Origin: Hwanghaeella sp.
Lineage (GTDB): Bacteria; Pseudomonadota; Alphaproteobacteria; UBA8366; Aestuariispiraceae
DNA: 63,682 bases
Assembly (NCBI GenBank): GCA_028282025.1
Contig: JANQIT010000034.1
Coordinates: 1 to 63,682, forward strand
Reading direction: 5' to 3'
Shown in pieces: positions 1 to 8,832 of this stretch. How positions within the stretch are numbered: position 1 is the first letter of the stretch; the number at the start of each line of letters is the position of its first letter. The translations under genes were made by a program, and so were the position numbers. Below the pieces are notes generated by a model. That model saw nothing but the letters and a program-made list of their open reading frames with translations, searched no databases and was not told where the DNA came from.

Positions 1-2
1 AT

Positions 3-1601
3 ACAATCGCCACCTCCGACGGCATCCGCAACGGCACGCCGGAGATGCGCTATTCCCTGATCGGCCGGGAAGTCACGCACGATGCGCTGTGCGAGCACCT
101 GTCGGCCACCGGGTTGGCCGGCACAATCGCTGTCGTCGCCTGCGACAAGCCGCCGGTCGGGACGCTGGCTGCGGTGCTGGAGCATAACGAGCCCGCCATC
201 ATCATGTCCGACGGCACGATCCGCCCGGGCCAGAACCCGCAGACGGGCGAGCCGCTGGATATTGTCAGCGCCTATCAGGTCGCCGGCCACCCGGACCCGG
301 AATTCCGTCATCTCATCGCCTGCAACGCCTGTCCCGGCGTCGGTAGCTGCGGCGGCATGTTCACCTACAACACAATGCAGACCTTCATCGGCGTTGTCGG
401 CCTTCAGCCCTTGCATATGGTGGCCCCGGCCTCCGACGACCCGCGCCGGATCAATGAGTTTCCGCGCCAGTTGGTAGATTATCTGGCGAACATGATGGAG
501 GCCGGATTGCGGCCCCGCGATATCGTCCAGCCGGATTCGATCCGCAACGCGGTCATCGTCGCCATGGCGGTCGGCGGGTCCACCAACGCGGTGCTTCATA
601 CACCGGAAATCGCACGGGCCGCCGGCTTCGAAAATTTCTGGCGCGACATCATGACCCCGGAAGAATTCAACCGTCTGTCCCGCGATATCGTGCCGGTTCT
701 GACCAACGCCCGGCCCTACGGCGCCTATTCCATGATCGACATCGACCGCGTCGGCGGCGTTCAGGTGATCGTGCGTGAACTGCTCGAAGCCGGGTTGCTC
801 AACGGGGATATGATGACCTGCACCGGGCGGACTCTGGCGGAGCAGGTGGCCGACCTGGAAACGGCGGCCCCGGACGACGACGTGATCTGCCCGGTCAGCA
901 GCCCCTATAAGCCGACAGGCGGCCTGCGTATGCTTGGCGGCAATCTGTCGCCGGACTACTCGGCGATCCTCAAGCTCGCCGGTGTCGAAGGCGGCCTTGA
1001 AGACAATCTGTTCCGCGGCCGGGCCCAGGTGTTCGAGGGCGAGGCCGGTCTTCTGAAGGCGCTCGACGAAGACCCGGACCGATTCCAGGACAATGACATG
1101 ATCGTTGTGCGCTATGCGGGCCCGACCGGCGCACCCGGCATGCCGGAAATGCTGGACCCCACGTCGCGGATCACCACCCTGTGCCGGGAACGCGACATCG
1201 TGATCGCGCTGATGACGGACGCCCGGTTCTCCGGCGGCTCGGTCGGTTTGGTGATCGGCCATGTGGGACCCGAGGCCGCCGTCGGCGGCCCCATCGCGCT
1301 GCTTGAGGATGGCGACGAGATCGTCGTCGATCTGAACAGCAACGAAATCAACTGTCCCGCCCTGGATGACGCCGGAACACGGGCGGCGCGCCAGGCCGCG
1401 TGGGACAAGGTCGTCGCCGACAATGGCGGCGTGCACCCCCATTGCGGGGAGGCCGACACCCGCCTGCTGCACCGGGCGCGCCATTCCGCCGTTCCCGCGT
1501 CGCGGGGCGGCGGGCTGCATCCGAACCGCGAGGTTTGGGTGCGCGCACCCCGCGCCGTCGAGCCTTCCGACTTCGTTGCGCAGAACAAGTATCGCACCTA
1601 G
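3..1601 (+). CDS. IlvD/Edd-family dehydratase, 5' end outside the window
   Basis: The frame is open from base 3 with codons that fit the family before the first internal Met at 45, so the N-terminus lies to the left of the window. Family members remove water from dihydroxy acids (dihydroxy-acid dehydratase, 6-phosphogluconate dehydratase, aldonate dehydratases) using an Fe-S cluster. Visible marks are the Cys-Asp-Lys motif in ACDKPPVG, the Cys-rich SCGGMFTYNTM segment, GGSTNAVLH, and near the C-terminus DARFSGGSVG followed by GHVGPEAAVGGPIAL. About 530 residues remain, close to the usual 560-600. The following genes are an MFS transporter and a COG4091 dehydrogenase, which favours a catabolic sugar-acid dehydratase over biosynthetic IlvD. 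That choice is inference; the family assignment is firm. Confidence 0.9.
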   Translation, partial: TIATSDGIRNGTPEMRYSLIGREVTHDALCEHLSATGLAGTIAVVACDKPPVGTLAAVLEHNEPAIIMSDGTIRPGQNPQTGEPLDIVSAYQVAGHPDPEFRHLIACNACPGVGSCGGMFTYNTMQTFIGVVGLQPLHMVAPASDDPRRINEFPRQLVDYLANMMEAGLRPRDIVQPDSIRNAVIVAMAVGGSTNAVLHTPEIARAAGFENFWRDIMTPEEFNRLSRDIVPVLTNARPYGAYSMIDIDRVGGVQVIVRELLEAGLLNGDMMTCTGRTLAEQVADLETAAPDDDVICPVSSPYKPTGGLRMLGGNLSPDYSAILKLAGVEGGLEDNLFRGRAQVFEGEAGLLKALDEDPDRFQDNDMIVVRYAGPTGAPGMPEMLDPTSRITTLCRERDIVIALMTDARFSGGSVGLVIGHVGPEAAVGGPIALLEDGDEIVVDLNSNEINCPALDDAGTRAARQAAWDKVVADNGGVHPHCGEADTRLLHRARHSAVPASRGGGLHPNREVWVRAPRAVEPSDFVAQNKYRT

Positions 1602-1887
1602 TTTTCGGCGCGCGCAGACAAACCTGGACCGGCGTTCCAGGGGCCAGGGGCCGGATGCAAAAGACGCCGGTCGGTCGGAGTACCGCTGCAACGCCCCCTG
1701 GATCGGGCGCACCGTTCGCCAGGACCTTCAGCGCCTTCTGTCGCTCGATGGCGATTCCATGGGGCGCGTTCGCCCGCCGCCCTTTTCGCCGGAGGGCTGC
1801 GGCTCCTGCGCTTACGAATTGGGCACGCTTAGCCGCGGTTCGGGCTAAGGTTCGGATTCCGTCTGGGCGGATACTGAGGGAGGCGTC

Positions 1888-3105
1888 ATGCTCGGCATTT
1901 CCGTGATTGGCTTGGAGCGGTTGCGCGCGCCCGGCGCCTTTGCCGTTGCGATCCTGTTCGGATTGGAAGCCCTGTCGCGCGGCGTTGTCGCCACCGTACT
2001 GCCGCTGCACACGGTCGAACTGCTCGGCAGCGACGAAGCCTTGAGCGCCAGCGTGTTTACCGGCGCCGTCTTCTCGGTCTTTCTGATCATGACAGCACCG
2101 ATGATCGCCCGGCGGATCGGCAGGGCGCGCATGGCGACCCTGGCGGCGGCGCTGGCCATCGGCGCGGTCGCATTGTTCATCGCCGCCATCCCGGCGGGCC
2201 AGGTGATCGGATTCATGTGCCGGGCCGGGGCCGTCGCGCTTCTCAGCGTGGCGTTCAATCTTTTCATCATGGAACATATCAAGCGGACGGATCTGGGCCG
2301 GTCCGAACCGCTGCGCATGCTGGCGATTGGCATCGGCTGGGCCGCCGGGCCGATCCTGGGCGTCGGGTTGGATGCCTGGATCGGGCGCGATGCGCCATAT
2401 CTGGCCAGCGCCGCAGCCATGGTAACGCTGATCGGTTTCTTCTGGAGTTTGCGCGTCGCGCCCAAAGTCGTCACGGCGGACGCCGAAGTGCCCAAAATCG
2501 TCGGCGCGGCGGAGATGCGGAAGTTCGCGAACCCTTTCAGGTTTCTTCGGGATTTCGCCCGCCAGCCGCGCCTGGTGCTCGCCTGGGTCAATTCCTTCGG
2601 CCGCGCCTTCTTCTGGCTGACTTTCCTGATCTATACGCCGGTCTACGCCGTGCAGGTCGGGCTTGGCAAAACCATGGGCGGCGCGATCCTTTCGGCGGGA
2701 ACGGCGATGATGCTGGCGATGCCATTGTGGGGCTGGGTCGCCCGGAAAGTCGGTATTCGCCTAGTGGCGACGGTGACCTTTACAGGGGCCGCCATTGGCA
2801 CGTTCGGCGCATGGTGGTTCGCCGGCACCCCTTGGCTCGGGGCCGCCGGGATCATGGTCGCCACATCCTTCATGGCCGTGAACGACGGATATGGAAACGC
2901 GCTGTTCTTTCGGGCCTGCCGGCCGTTGCAGCGCGACAGCATGGCGTCCGTCTTCACCACCTATCGCGATATGTCGGAGCTGACCCAGGCATTGGTGTTT
3001 TCCGTACTCCTGTCCTTCCTGCCGATTGAGACGGTGTATTTGGTGTTGGCCGTGGCGATGGGTTTACTCGCGCTTTTATCGCGCCGCATACACCCGCGAC
3101 TCTAA
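1888..3105 (+). CDS. MFS transporter
   Basis: A 405-residue, very hydrophobic protein with about 12 predicted membrane segments and the MFS-style cytoplasmic loop RRIGRARM after the second or third helix. The ATG at 1888 follows the ribosome site GAGGGAGG. It is an inner-membrane permease and is probably driven by an ion gradient. The substrate cannot be read from the sequence. The position between a sugar-acid-type dehydratase and a COG4091 dehydrogenase suggests uptake of the acid those enzymes process, but an export role is not excluded. The 286-bp gap in front holds no convincing gene. Confidence 0.85.
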   Translation: MLGISVIGLERLRAPGAFAVAILFGLEALSRGVVATVLPLHTVELLGSDEALSASVFTGAVFSVFLIMTAPMIARRIGRARMATLAAALAIGAVALFIAAIPAGQVIGFMCRAGAVALLSVAFNLFIMEHIKRTDLGRSEPLRMLAIGIGWAAGPILGVGLDAWIGRDAPYLASAAAMVTLIGFFWSLRVAPKVVTADAEVPKIVGAAEMRKFANPFRFLRDFARQPRLVLAWVNSFGRAFFWLTFLIYTPVYAVQVGLGKTMGGAILSAGTAMMLAMPLWGWVARKVGIRLVATVTFTGAAIGTFGAWWFAGTPWLGAAGIMVATSFMAVNDGYGNALFFRACRPLQRDSMASVFTTYRDMSELTQALVFSVLLSFLPIETVYLVLAVAMGLLALLSRRIHPRL

Positions 3106-3135
3106 GGTTCGTCGCGAGCCTAATAACACTATATG

Positions 3136-3146
3136 AGTAATATACT
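3136..3146. promoter_or_regulatory. Small inverted repeat overlapping a -10-like TATACT
   Basis: AGTA-ATA-TACT is a perfect 4-bp inverted repeat with a 3-bp spacer, placed just before the ribosome site AAGGATAT of the gene at 3160. It lies in a locally AT-rich stretch. It may be part of a promoter or an operator, but it is short enough to occur by chance. Confidence 0.25.
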
Positions 3147-3159
3147 GTAAGGATATCCC

Positions 3160-4497
3160 ATGAATTTCGAAGCTCTCTTTCAGGACAAGAAGGACCGGAT
3201 CGTCAGGGTCGGTGTCATCGGGATCGGCGATTTCGGCGCAAGCCTGCTGGGAGCCGCGCGCAGGATCCACAATCTGGAAATCGTCGTTATCTGCGACAAG
3301 AGCATAGAGCGTATGAAGGCGGCCGTTGCCGCCTGCGGCCTGAACAAGGCCGACCTGGTGATGACGCAGGACATCACGGATGCGGCGAACCCGGATTTCG
3401 ATGTGCTAGTCGAGGGAACGGGACATCCCGCGGCCGCCGCCGAGGCCGCCGCCTGGGCGATAGAGCGGAAACGGCATGTGGTCCTAGCATCGAAGGAAAC
3501 CGCGATCATCGTCGGCCCCATGTTGGCCGAACTGGCCCGGCGAAACGGCGTCGTCTACACGGAAGTGGAAGGGGACCAACCGAGCCTGCTGATCGGATTG
3601 GTCAGTTGGGCGAGGACGCTGGGCCTGGAGGTTCTGGCCGCCGGAAAATCCAGCGAATACGATTTTGTGCTGCATGACGACGACCGGCTCGATTGGCTCG
3701 ACAAGACGCTGCCTCGGTCCGGGCTGCGTAGTCTTTGGCATGCGGACGGCCGGGATTGGCGCAGCCTTACCGAGGAACGCCGCGCCATCCTGGCCGGCGC
3801 GGGCTTTCCCATGCGAACCGTTCCGGATTTCTGCGAGATGGGAGTTGTCGCAAATGCGACGGGCCTTATTCCCGACCGTGCGGAATTCCACGCGCCGCTT
3901 CTTCGGCCGACGGAACTTGCCGACGCCCTGCAGACCGCGGACGGCGGCGGCCTTTTCGTGCGAGAAGGATGCATCGATGTCTTCAACTGTCTGCGGCGTC
4001 CGGATGAAGCCAGTTTCGCCGGCGGCGTCTTCGTCACCGTCCGGTGCGACGACGAAAAAACATGGAACCTGCTGCGCGGGAAAGGTCACATCGTCGCGGC
4101 GAACGGCAGGGTGGCCACGCTTTACAATCCGCAACATCTGCTCGGCATCGAAGCGCCGATCTCTATCTTGAGCGCCGGCCTGCTGGGACTGCCGACAGGG
4201 GCGACGGCGTCCCGGCCAAGGGTGGACCTGATCGCGCGAACGACACGGGCATTCAAGAAGGGCGACCGGCTTTCGATAACCGACCCGCACCATCACGAGG
4301 TTGCCGGACTGACGCCCGAGCTTGTTCCGTCCGCCCCTCTCTCCGCAGAGAACCCCTGCCCCTATTACCTCGCCACCGATCAGGTGCTTAAGGAGGATAT
4401 CGCGGAAGGAACCGTAATCGCCGGCCGCGCGGTGGACCTGAACGAGGACACGCCGCTTGTCCGGCTGCGCCGGGAACAGGATGCGTTTTTCTTCTGA
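3160..4497 (+). CDS. COG4091-type homoserine dehydrogenase-like protein with C-terminal SAF domain
   Basis: A 445-residue protein with an N-terminal Rossmann fold: the GxGxxG-type motif GVIGIGDFGASL lies at about residues 18-29, followed by VVICDKS as the end of the second strand. The middle resembles the homoserine dehydrogenase or Gfo/Idh/MocA substrate domain (VVLASKETAIIVGP), and a SAF-like domain fills roughly the last 75 residues. This is the COG4091 family, sometimes mis-annotated as FlgA because of the SAF domain. It is expected to be an NAD(P)-dependent oxidoreductase of a small hydroxy or sugar acid in the cytoplasm. It sits 55 bp after the MFS gene and could be co-transcribed with it. 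The ATG has a good ribosome site (AAGG, 8 nt upstream). The substrate is unknown. Confidence 0.8.
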   Translation: MNFEALFQDKKDRIVRVGVIGIGDFGASLLGAARRIHNLEIVVICDKSIERMKAAVAACGLNKADLVMTQDITDAANPDFDVLVEGTGHPAAAAEAAAWAIERKRHVVLASKETAIIVGPMLAELARRNGVVYTEVEGDQPSLLIGLVSWARTLGLEVLAAGKSSEYDFVLHDDDRLDWLDKTLPRSGLRSLWHADGRDWRSLTEERRAILAGAGFPMRTVPDFCEMGVVANATGLIPDRAEFHAPLLRPTELADALQTADGGGLFVREGCIDVFNCLRRPDEASFAGGVFVTVRCDDEKTWNLLRGKGHIVAANGRVATLYNPQHLLGIEAPISILSAGLLGLPTGATASRPRVDLIARTTRAFKKGDRLSITDPHHHEVAGLTPELVPSAPLSAENPCPYYLATDQVLKEDIAEGTVIAGRAVDLNEDTPLVRLRREQDAFFF

Positions 4498-4550
4498 ACC
4501 GTCTCTTGCAATGAAGACAAGGTCCGGCGGCCGGTTCGGAAATGAACCTT

Positions 4551-4577
4551 AAAAAAATTCCGGCCGATAACCCGGCT
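4551..4577 (-). terminator. Weak hairpin with U-tract after the small secreted-protein gene
   Basis: Read on the minus strand, a short GCCG/CGGC stem with a 6-nt loop is followed within a few bases by seven T residues. It lies 22 bp after the stop of the gene ending at 4599. The stem is only 4-5 bp, so this is a tentative call. Confidence 0.35.
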
Positions 4578-4598
4578 TTGAAGAAAAAGAGAAACGGC

Positions 4599-5027
4599 CT
4601 AAACACCCACCCCATCTGCGCATGCCCGAAAGGCGCGCACAGCGGGGCCTGCGCCGTCCAGCGTGACCGTCACGGCTTGTTCGCCAAGCAGCGCCGTGGC
4701 CGTGCCGTTGAACTCAATCCCGTTCAGGACATTACCGAAACCTCGGTCTTTGACGGTCAGGGTTTTTCCACCCTCCGAGATACGGTGCCGTTCCGTAGAG
4801 ATTTTCATGCCGCGCGGCCCGTCGAACCGGATCGAAAACACAGATCCGGGAAGCCAGGGCCGGTTCAACGTGACCGCAATAGCGTATTCGCGCGCGCCAG
4901 GATCATAGGTGATCAGAACGTCCGCGGCGGCTTCTTTGTGGCGCAGTTCGCAGACGTCGCGCGGCGAGAACTCCCAGGCCAACACGGGAGTCGCGGTTAG
5001 AGCCAGAAGCAAAAGCGCGCGCAGCAT
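4599..5027 (-). CDS. Small secreted protein of unknown function
   Basis: The frame is open further upstream, but the ATG at 5027 gives a normal signal peptide (MLRALLLLALTATPVLA, cleavage expected before WEF), so I chose it. The mature protein is about 125 residues with Cys in DVCELRHKE and near the end in RACADG, which could form a disulphide. Strings such as ITYDPGAREYAIAVTL and RHRISEGGKTLTVKDRGFGN suggest a beta-rich periplasmic domain. I associate it with small periplasmic proteins of other alphaproteobacteria that have no known function. It is separated from the thiolase gene by a strong terminator, so it is probably a single-gene unit. Confidence 0.7.
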   Translation of the reverse strand: MLRALLLLALTATPVLAWEFSPRDVCELRHKEAAADVLITYDPGAREYAIAVTLNRPWLPGSVFSIRFDGPRGMKISTERHRISEGGKTLTVKDRGFGNVLNGIEFNGTATALLGEQAVTVTLDGAGPAVRAFRACADGVGV

Positions 5028-5151
5028 ACAGACCGCAATAACAGTTTGGGCGATTGCGCGCACCCCAAATCGATGACCGGAGCCCCATCCCGGATGCGGC
5101 TTGGACAGCCCGTCGATCCGCCCCAATCGGCGGGCGCTACAAGCGGCACGC

Positions 5152-5182
5152 AAAAACCCCTTGGGAAATCCCAAGGGGTTTT
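5152..5182 (-). terminator. Strong intrinsic terminator after the thiolase gene
   Basis: CCCCTTGGG and CCCAAGGGG form a perfect 9-bp stem around the loop AAAT. On the minus strand it is followed by five T residues. It lies just downstream of the thiolase stop and upstream of the next minus-strand gene. Because A and T runs flank both sides it could also work on the plus strand. Confidence 0.9.
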
Positions 5183-5226
5183 GCAGAACCTTCAATTCGG
5201 CCCGCGCTTACACGGTCTAACGGCCG

Positions 5227-6423
5227 TTAACCGCCGTTCTGCTGCAGATTCTCAATCGCCAAGGCGATGCCTTGGCCGCCGCCGATACACATGGTGACCA
5301 GACCGTACCGGCCGTTGATCCGCTGCAGTTCGTAGATTGCCTTGACGGCCAGGATGCTGCCTGTCGCGCCGACCGGATGGCCCAGGGCGATCGCCCCGCC
5401 GTTGGGATTGACCTTGTCGGTGTTCAGGCCCAGCGATTTATTGACCGCGCAGGCCTGGGCCGCAAAGGCTTCGTTGGATTCGATCACGTCGAACTGATCC
5501 GCGCTCATGTCGAGCTTTTCCAGCAATTTGCTGACCGCCGGAACCGGTCCGATTCCCATGACTTCGTGGCGCACGCCCGCATGGGCATAGCCCATCAGCC
5601 GCGCCTTCGGCGTCAGGCCGTTTTTCTCCGCCGCCTCCGCGGAGGCCAGGACCAAGGCCGCGGCGCCGTCGTTGATGCCCGATGCATTCCCCGCGGTCAC
5701 CGACCCATCCTTCTTGAAGACGGTCGGCAGGCCCGACAGGGACTCGGCGGTGGTGCCGGGCTTGGGATGTTCGTCGGTATCGAAGGTCACCATGTTCCGC
5801 CTGACCTTCACCTCGATGGGCAGGATCTGGGTTTTGAAGCGTCCTTCTTCGATGGCGTTCGCCGCACGCTTCTGGCTTTCCGCGGCGAAGGCGTCCTGGT
5901 CTGCGCGGCTGATCTGGTTTTCCGCCGCCACATTCTCCGCCGTCACGCCCATATGGCCGACCCCGAACGGGTCGGACAGTGCGCCGATCATCATGTCGAC
6001 GAAACCGGCGTCGCCCATCTTCTTGCCCCAACGCAGCGTCTGCGTCGCATGGGGGGAGCGGGACATGCTTTCAGCCCCGCCTGCGACGGCGAAGTCCGCA
6101 TCGCCGAGCATGACATGCTGGGCGGCGGAAACGATGGCCTGCGCACCGGACCCGCACAACCGGTTGACGGTCAGCGCCGGCGCATCCTCCGAAATGCCGG
6201 CCTCCACGGCGGCCACACGGCTGAGATACATGTCGCGCGGCTCTGTATTGATCACATGACCGAAAACGGTATGTCCGATTTGCGCGGCGTCGACGCCGCT
6301 GCGGGCCAAAGCTTCGCGCGTGACCGCCGTCGCCAGCGCCGTGGGCGCCTCGCCCGCCAGAGTGCCGCCAAAGGTCCCAATCGCGGTCCGGACGCCATCC
6401 AGGAAAACCACCTCATTCGTCAT
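5227..6423 (-). CDS. Thiolase (acetyl-CoA acetyltransferase type)
   Basis: A 398-residue thiolase, the normal family length, that condenses two acyl-CoA molecules or cleaves a 3-ketoacyl-CoA. The start MTNEVVFLDGVRTAIG at 6423 is preceded by AGGACTAGGA; the frame extends 24 codons further up but that part has no family similarity. Catalytic elements are the acyl-enzyme Cys in NRLCGSGAQAIVSA, the His in GHPVGATGS and the second Cys in TMCIGGGQGIA. The loop QTLRWGKKMGD and the N-terminus fit the acetyl-CoA acetyltransferase branch, but long-chain thiolases cannot be excluded. It appears to be transcribed alone and ends at a strong terminator. No beta-oxidation partners are next to it. Confidence 0.92.
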   Translation of the reverse strand: MTNEVVFLDGVRTAIGTFGGTLAGEAPTALATAVTREALARSGVDAAQIGHTVFGHVINTEPRDMYLSRVAAVEAGISEDAPALTVNRLCGSGAQAIVSAAQHVMLGDADFAVAGGAESMSRSPHATQTLRWGKKMGDAGFVDMMIGALSDPFGVGHMGVTAENVAAENQISRADQDAFAAESQKRAANAIEEGRFKTQILPIEVKVRRNMVTFDTDEHPKPGTTAESLSGLPTVFKKDGSVTAGNASGINDGAAALVLASAEAAEKNGLTPKARLMGYAHAGVRHEVMGIGPVPAVSKLLEKLDMSADQFDVIESNEAFAAQACAVNKSLGLNTDKVNPNGGAIALGHPVGATGSILAVKAIYELQRINGRYGLVTMCIGGGQGIALAIENLQQNGG

Positions 6424-6630
6424 CGGTCCTAGTCCTTCTATTTTCGTAAATCCTGTTCCTGGTGGAGTTTGCCCGACAACCCGCCTTAAAACCAAGTCAA
6501 GACTGACGCGGCTTCAATTGATTTCATCCCGGTTGGGGGTGCAGCGCGGGCAATGCGCCCCATCGGCTTGGGACTCACCCTATTCAGTGACGCCGGGATA
6601 AAGCGGGTGAATAACCCACCGGGCCAGCCT

Positions 6631-7092
6631 TCAGAGCTTCAAGGCCAGCGATTCCGAAATCGGCCCTAGAAGGTCGATATGCTCCGGTCGAAAATAGGCC
6701 GGTTCGTGCAGAAGGTTTACAGTGCCGACCACCTGGCCTCCGCGCTTCAGCGGTATGTTCAGAACCGACTGAAGCCCAAGGCCGAGGATCAGCTCATGAT
6801 CGTCGAACGCCCAACGGATGTCGTCCGCGCTCGCCCCGATATAGGGCTTTCCCTGTTCCAGCACATGGCGGCCCCACGCGGTATCGCGCTTTTGCTTTTT
6901 TCCACCCGGCGGGTAGGAAGCCGGATCGCTGGAATAGAGGCGCTGCACCTCCATGCCGACCGGATCGAACCGCATCACCGTGAAAAGCCGGTGACCGACC
7001 AGTTCCTGCGCGGCCTTCTCGGTATATTTGCAGAGCGTCAAAAGGTCCGTTTGCCGTGCGGCGGCGCCGTCAGGATCCTTGGGCGCACTCAT
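6631..7092 (-). CDS. GAF-domain protein
   Basis: A 153-residue protein that is almost entirely one GAF domain: LLTLCKYTEKAAQELVGHRLFTVMRFD, then RDTAWGRHVLEQGKPYIG and SVLNIPLKRGGQVVGTVNLL are typical of free-standing GAF proteins. Such domains bind small ligands. No catalytic or DNA-binding part is present. Its ATG overlaps the stop of the gamma-glutamyltransferase gene (ATGA), so translation is coupled. This suggests it senses or binds a metabolite of the same pathway. The ligand is unknown. Confidence 0.8.
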   Translation of the reverse strand: MSAPKDPDGAAARQTDLLTLCKYTEKAAQELVGHRLFTVMRFDPVGMEVQRLYSSDPASYPPGGKKQKRDTAWGRHVLEQGKPYIGASADDIRWAFDDHELILGLGLQSVLNIPLKRGGQVVGTVNLLHEPAYFRPEHIDLLGPISESLALKL

Positions 7093-8822
7093 CGACCGTC
7101 CGCCTTTCCGGCGCGGCGCGGATCCGCGCCGGCGTGCAATCCACCGGCGTCATCCCGCATCGCCGCCAGGACGCCGCCCGCTTTCCAAGTCCGCTCGGCC
7201 CAAGGCCTGGCGTCATGCCCTTTCGCCCGGAGCGCGTCGCCCACCACCGATTCCAGACTTTCTTCCACCATCAACAGACCGGGAAAATGGTCGTGAGGTG
7301 CGAAGGAGGACGGAAAGCTATAGCTGGCGAACCGGGGCGCTTCGATGGCTTCCTGAATATCCATCTGGAATTGTGTCAGGTTCATATAGAATTGCACCAT
7401 GGCCTGAATCTGAACATCGCCGCCCGGCGTACCGAACGCCAGGAACGGTTTCCCATCCCTTACCGCCAGGGCCGGATTCGGCGTCAGGCGCGGACGTTTG
7501 CCGGGCGCAACGGCATTCAAGGAAGAGGCGACCCCGCGGGATTGCGACCCCCTTGAGGAAACGGCGAGTCCGGTACCCGGTATCACTTCCGTATCCGCCG
7601 ACGTATCGCTGGGAGTGGCCGAAAACATGTTCCCGTCCCGGTCAATCGCGGCGACATAGGATGTATCGGCGCTGGAGGGGTTCTTGAAGGCATGAGCGTC
7701 CCCCGCGTCCTTGGGCGACGGCACGCCGCCGATGGGCGCATCGCCCGTCCCGATAGCGGCCCCGGCAAGGGGGTCCCCGGCGGGCGGCATGTCGGGGAAG
7801 GCCCGGTCCCGGTCGATCAGTGCGCGCCGCGCGGCGATGTAGTCATTAGACAGCATGGCCTCCACAGGAACATCGACCGCTGCCGGATCGGCGACATGGG
7901 CCTCCCGGTCCGCGAATACCAGCTTGAGGACTTCCGTCACAAGGTGAATGTAATCGGCTGAATTGTGTGCAAGGCCGGTCAGATCCAGACCGTCGAGCAT
8001 GCGGAAGGCTTGCGCCAGCGAAATCCCCTGACACCAGGCCCCGCATGTGTAGATGTCCGCGCCGTCGAAAGGCGCCCGGATCGGCTGCTCGCGGCGAACC
8101 TTGAATGCGGCCATATCATCCAGCCCGAGAAACCCGCCCTTGTCCGCATGATAGGCGCAAATGGTTTTCGCGATGTCGCCTTGGTAAAACGCATCCCGTG
8201 CCGCCCGCAGCCCTTGAAGCCTGTCGCCCGGCGCGGCTTTCTCCTCATCCATCATATATTGGATGACGCCGCCCAGATCCGACTGCACGAATGTCTCCCC
8301 GGCCCTGGGGGCCTCCCCACTCGGCAGATAAATCGCCGCGTTGGAAGGATAGCGGGCATAGGCGTCCTTGTTCTTGGCCACGAAATCGGCGAACAACCCA
8401 TACATGGGAAAACCGTCGCGGGCATAGTCGCGTGCAAAGCAGGCCACCTCGCCGAATGTCATGGTGCCGAAATCCGCCAGCGCCGTGATCCAGGCATCCG
8501 GCGCGGCCGGCACGACGGTGCGCAGGATGCCTTGAGGCATGGCGCCCGCGTGTTCGCGTTCGAAAAAATCGACGGTGGCGGCCCTGGGCCAGACGCCCAA
8601 TCCGTCGATTGTCACGACCTGGCCTGTCTCCGCCATGCGGATCATGATCGGGGCGACGCCGGCAAAGCCGACAAGGTCGCTGTGCAAGACCCCAAGCGCG
8701 ATCCCGGCCGCGCAGCCGGCATCCACCGCGTTGCCGCCCGCCTCCAACACGGCAAGGCCGGCGGCCGTCGCCAGTTCATGTCCAGCGGAAAGTACAAATC
8801 GGTCAGCGCGCACTGCGGTCAT
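7089..8822 (-). CDS. ggt: Gamma-glutamyltransferase family protein
   Basis: A 577-residue member of the Ntn-hydrolase family that is made as a proenzyme and cuts itself before a catalytic Thr. The expected cleavage Thr is visible at about residue 387 in ADTSYVAAIDRDGN, aligning with the TTHYSVVD motif of E. coli Ggt; the long N-terminal part contains GGNAVDAG. I find no N-terminal signal peptide, unlike periplasmic Ggt, so this form may be cytoplasmic. The ATG at 8822 was preferred over a TTG at 8840 because the family starts close to it. It is preceded by the metallo-beta-lactamase gene (10-bp gap) and followed with overlap by the GAF gene, so all three are one operon. Several relatives in this family act on amides other than glutathione, so the substrate is open. 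Confidence 0.88.
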   Translation of the reverse strand: MTAVRADRFVLSAGHELATAAGLAVLEAGGNAVDAGCAAGIALGVLHSDLVGFAGVAPIMIRMAETGQVVTIDGLGVWPRAATVDFFEREHAGAMPQGILRTVVPAAPDAWITALADFGTMTFGEVACFARDYARDGFPMYGLFADFVAKNKDAYARYPSNAAIYLPSGEAPRAGETFVQSDLGGVIQYMMDEEKAAPGDRLQGLRAARDAFYQGDIAKTICAYHADKGGFLGLDDMAAFKVRREQPIRAPFDGADIYTCGAWCQGISLAQAFRMLDGLDLTGLAHNSADYIHLVTEVLKLVFADREAHVADPAAVDVPVEAMLSNDYIAARRALIDRDRAFPDMPPAGDPLAGAAIGTGDAPIGGVPSPKDAGDAHAFKNPSSADTSYVAAIDRDGNMFSATPSDTSADTEVIPGTGLAVSSRGSQSRGVASSLNAVAPGKRPRLTPNPALAVRDGKPFLAFGTPGGDVQIQAMVQFYMNLTQFQMDIQEAIEAPRFASYSFPSSFAPHDHFPGLLMVEESLESVVGDALRAKGHDARPWAERTWKAGGVLAAMRDDAGGLHAGADPRRAGKADGR

Positions 8823-8832
8823 CTCCAGTCTC

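Noticed and set aside
1348..2591. Minus-strand frames of 309 and 248 codons opposite the dehydratase end and MFS gene
   Set aside because: Both are shadows of membrane and enzyme genes with clear family motifs; the translations are low-complexity Arg/Ala-rich.
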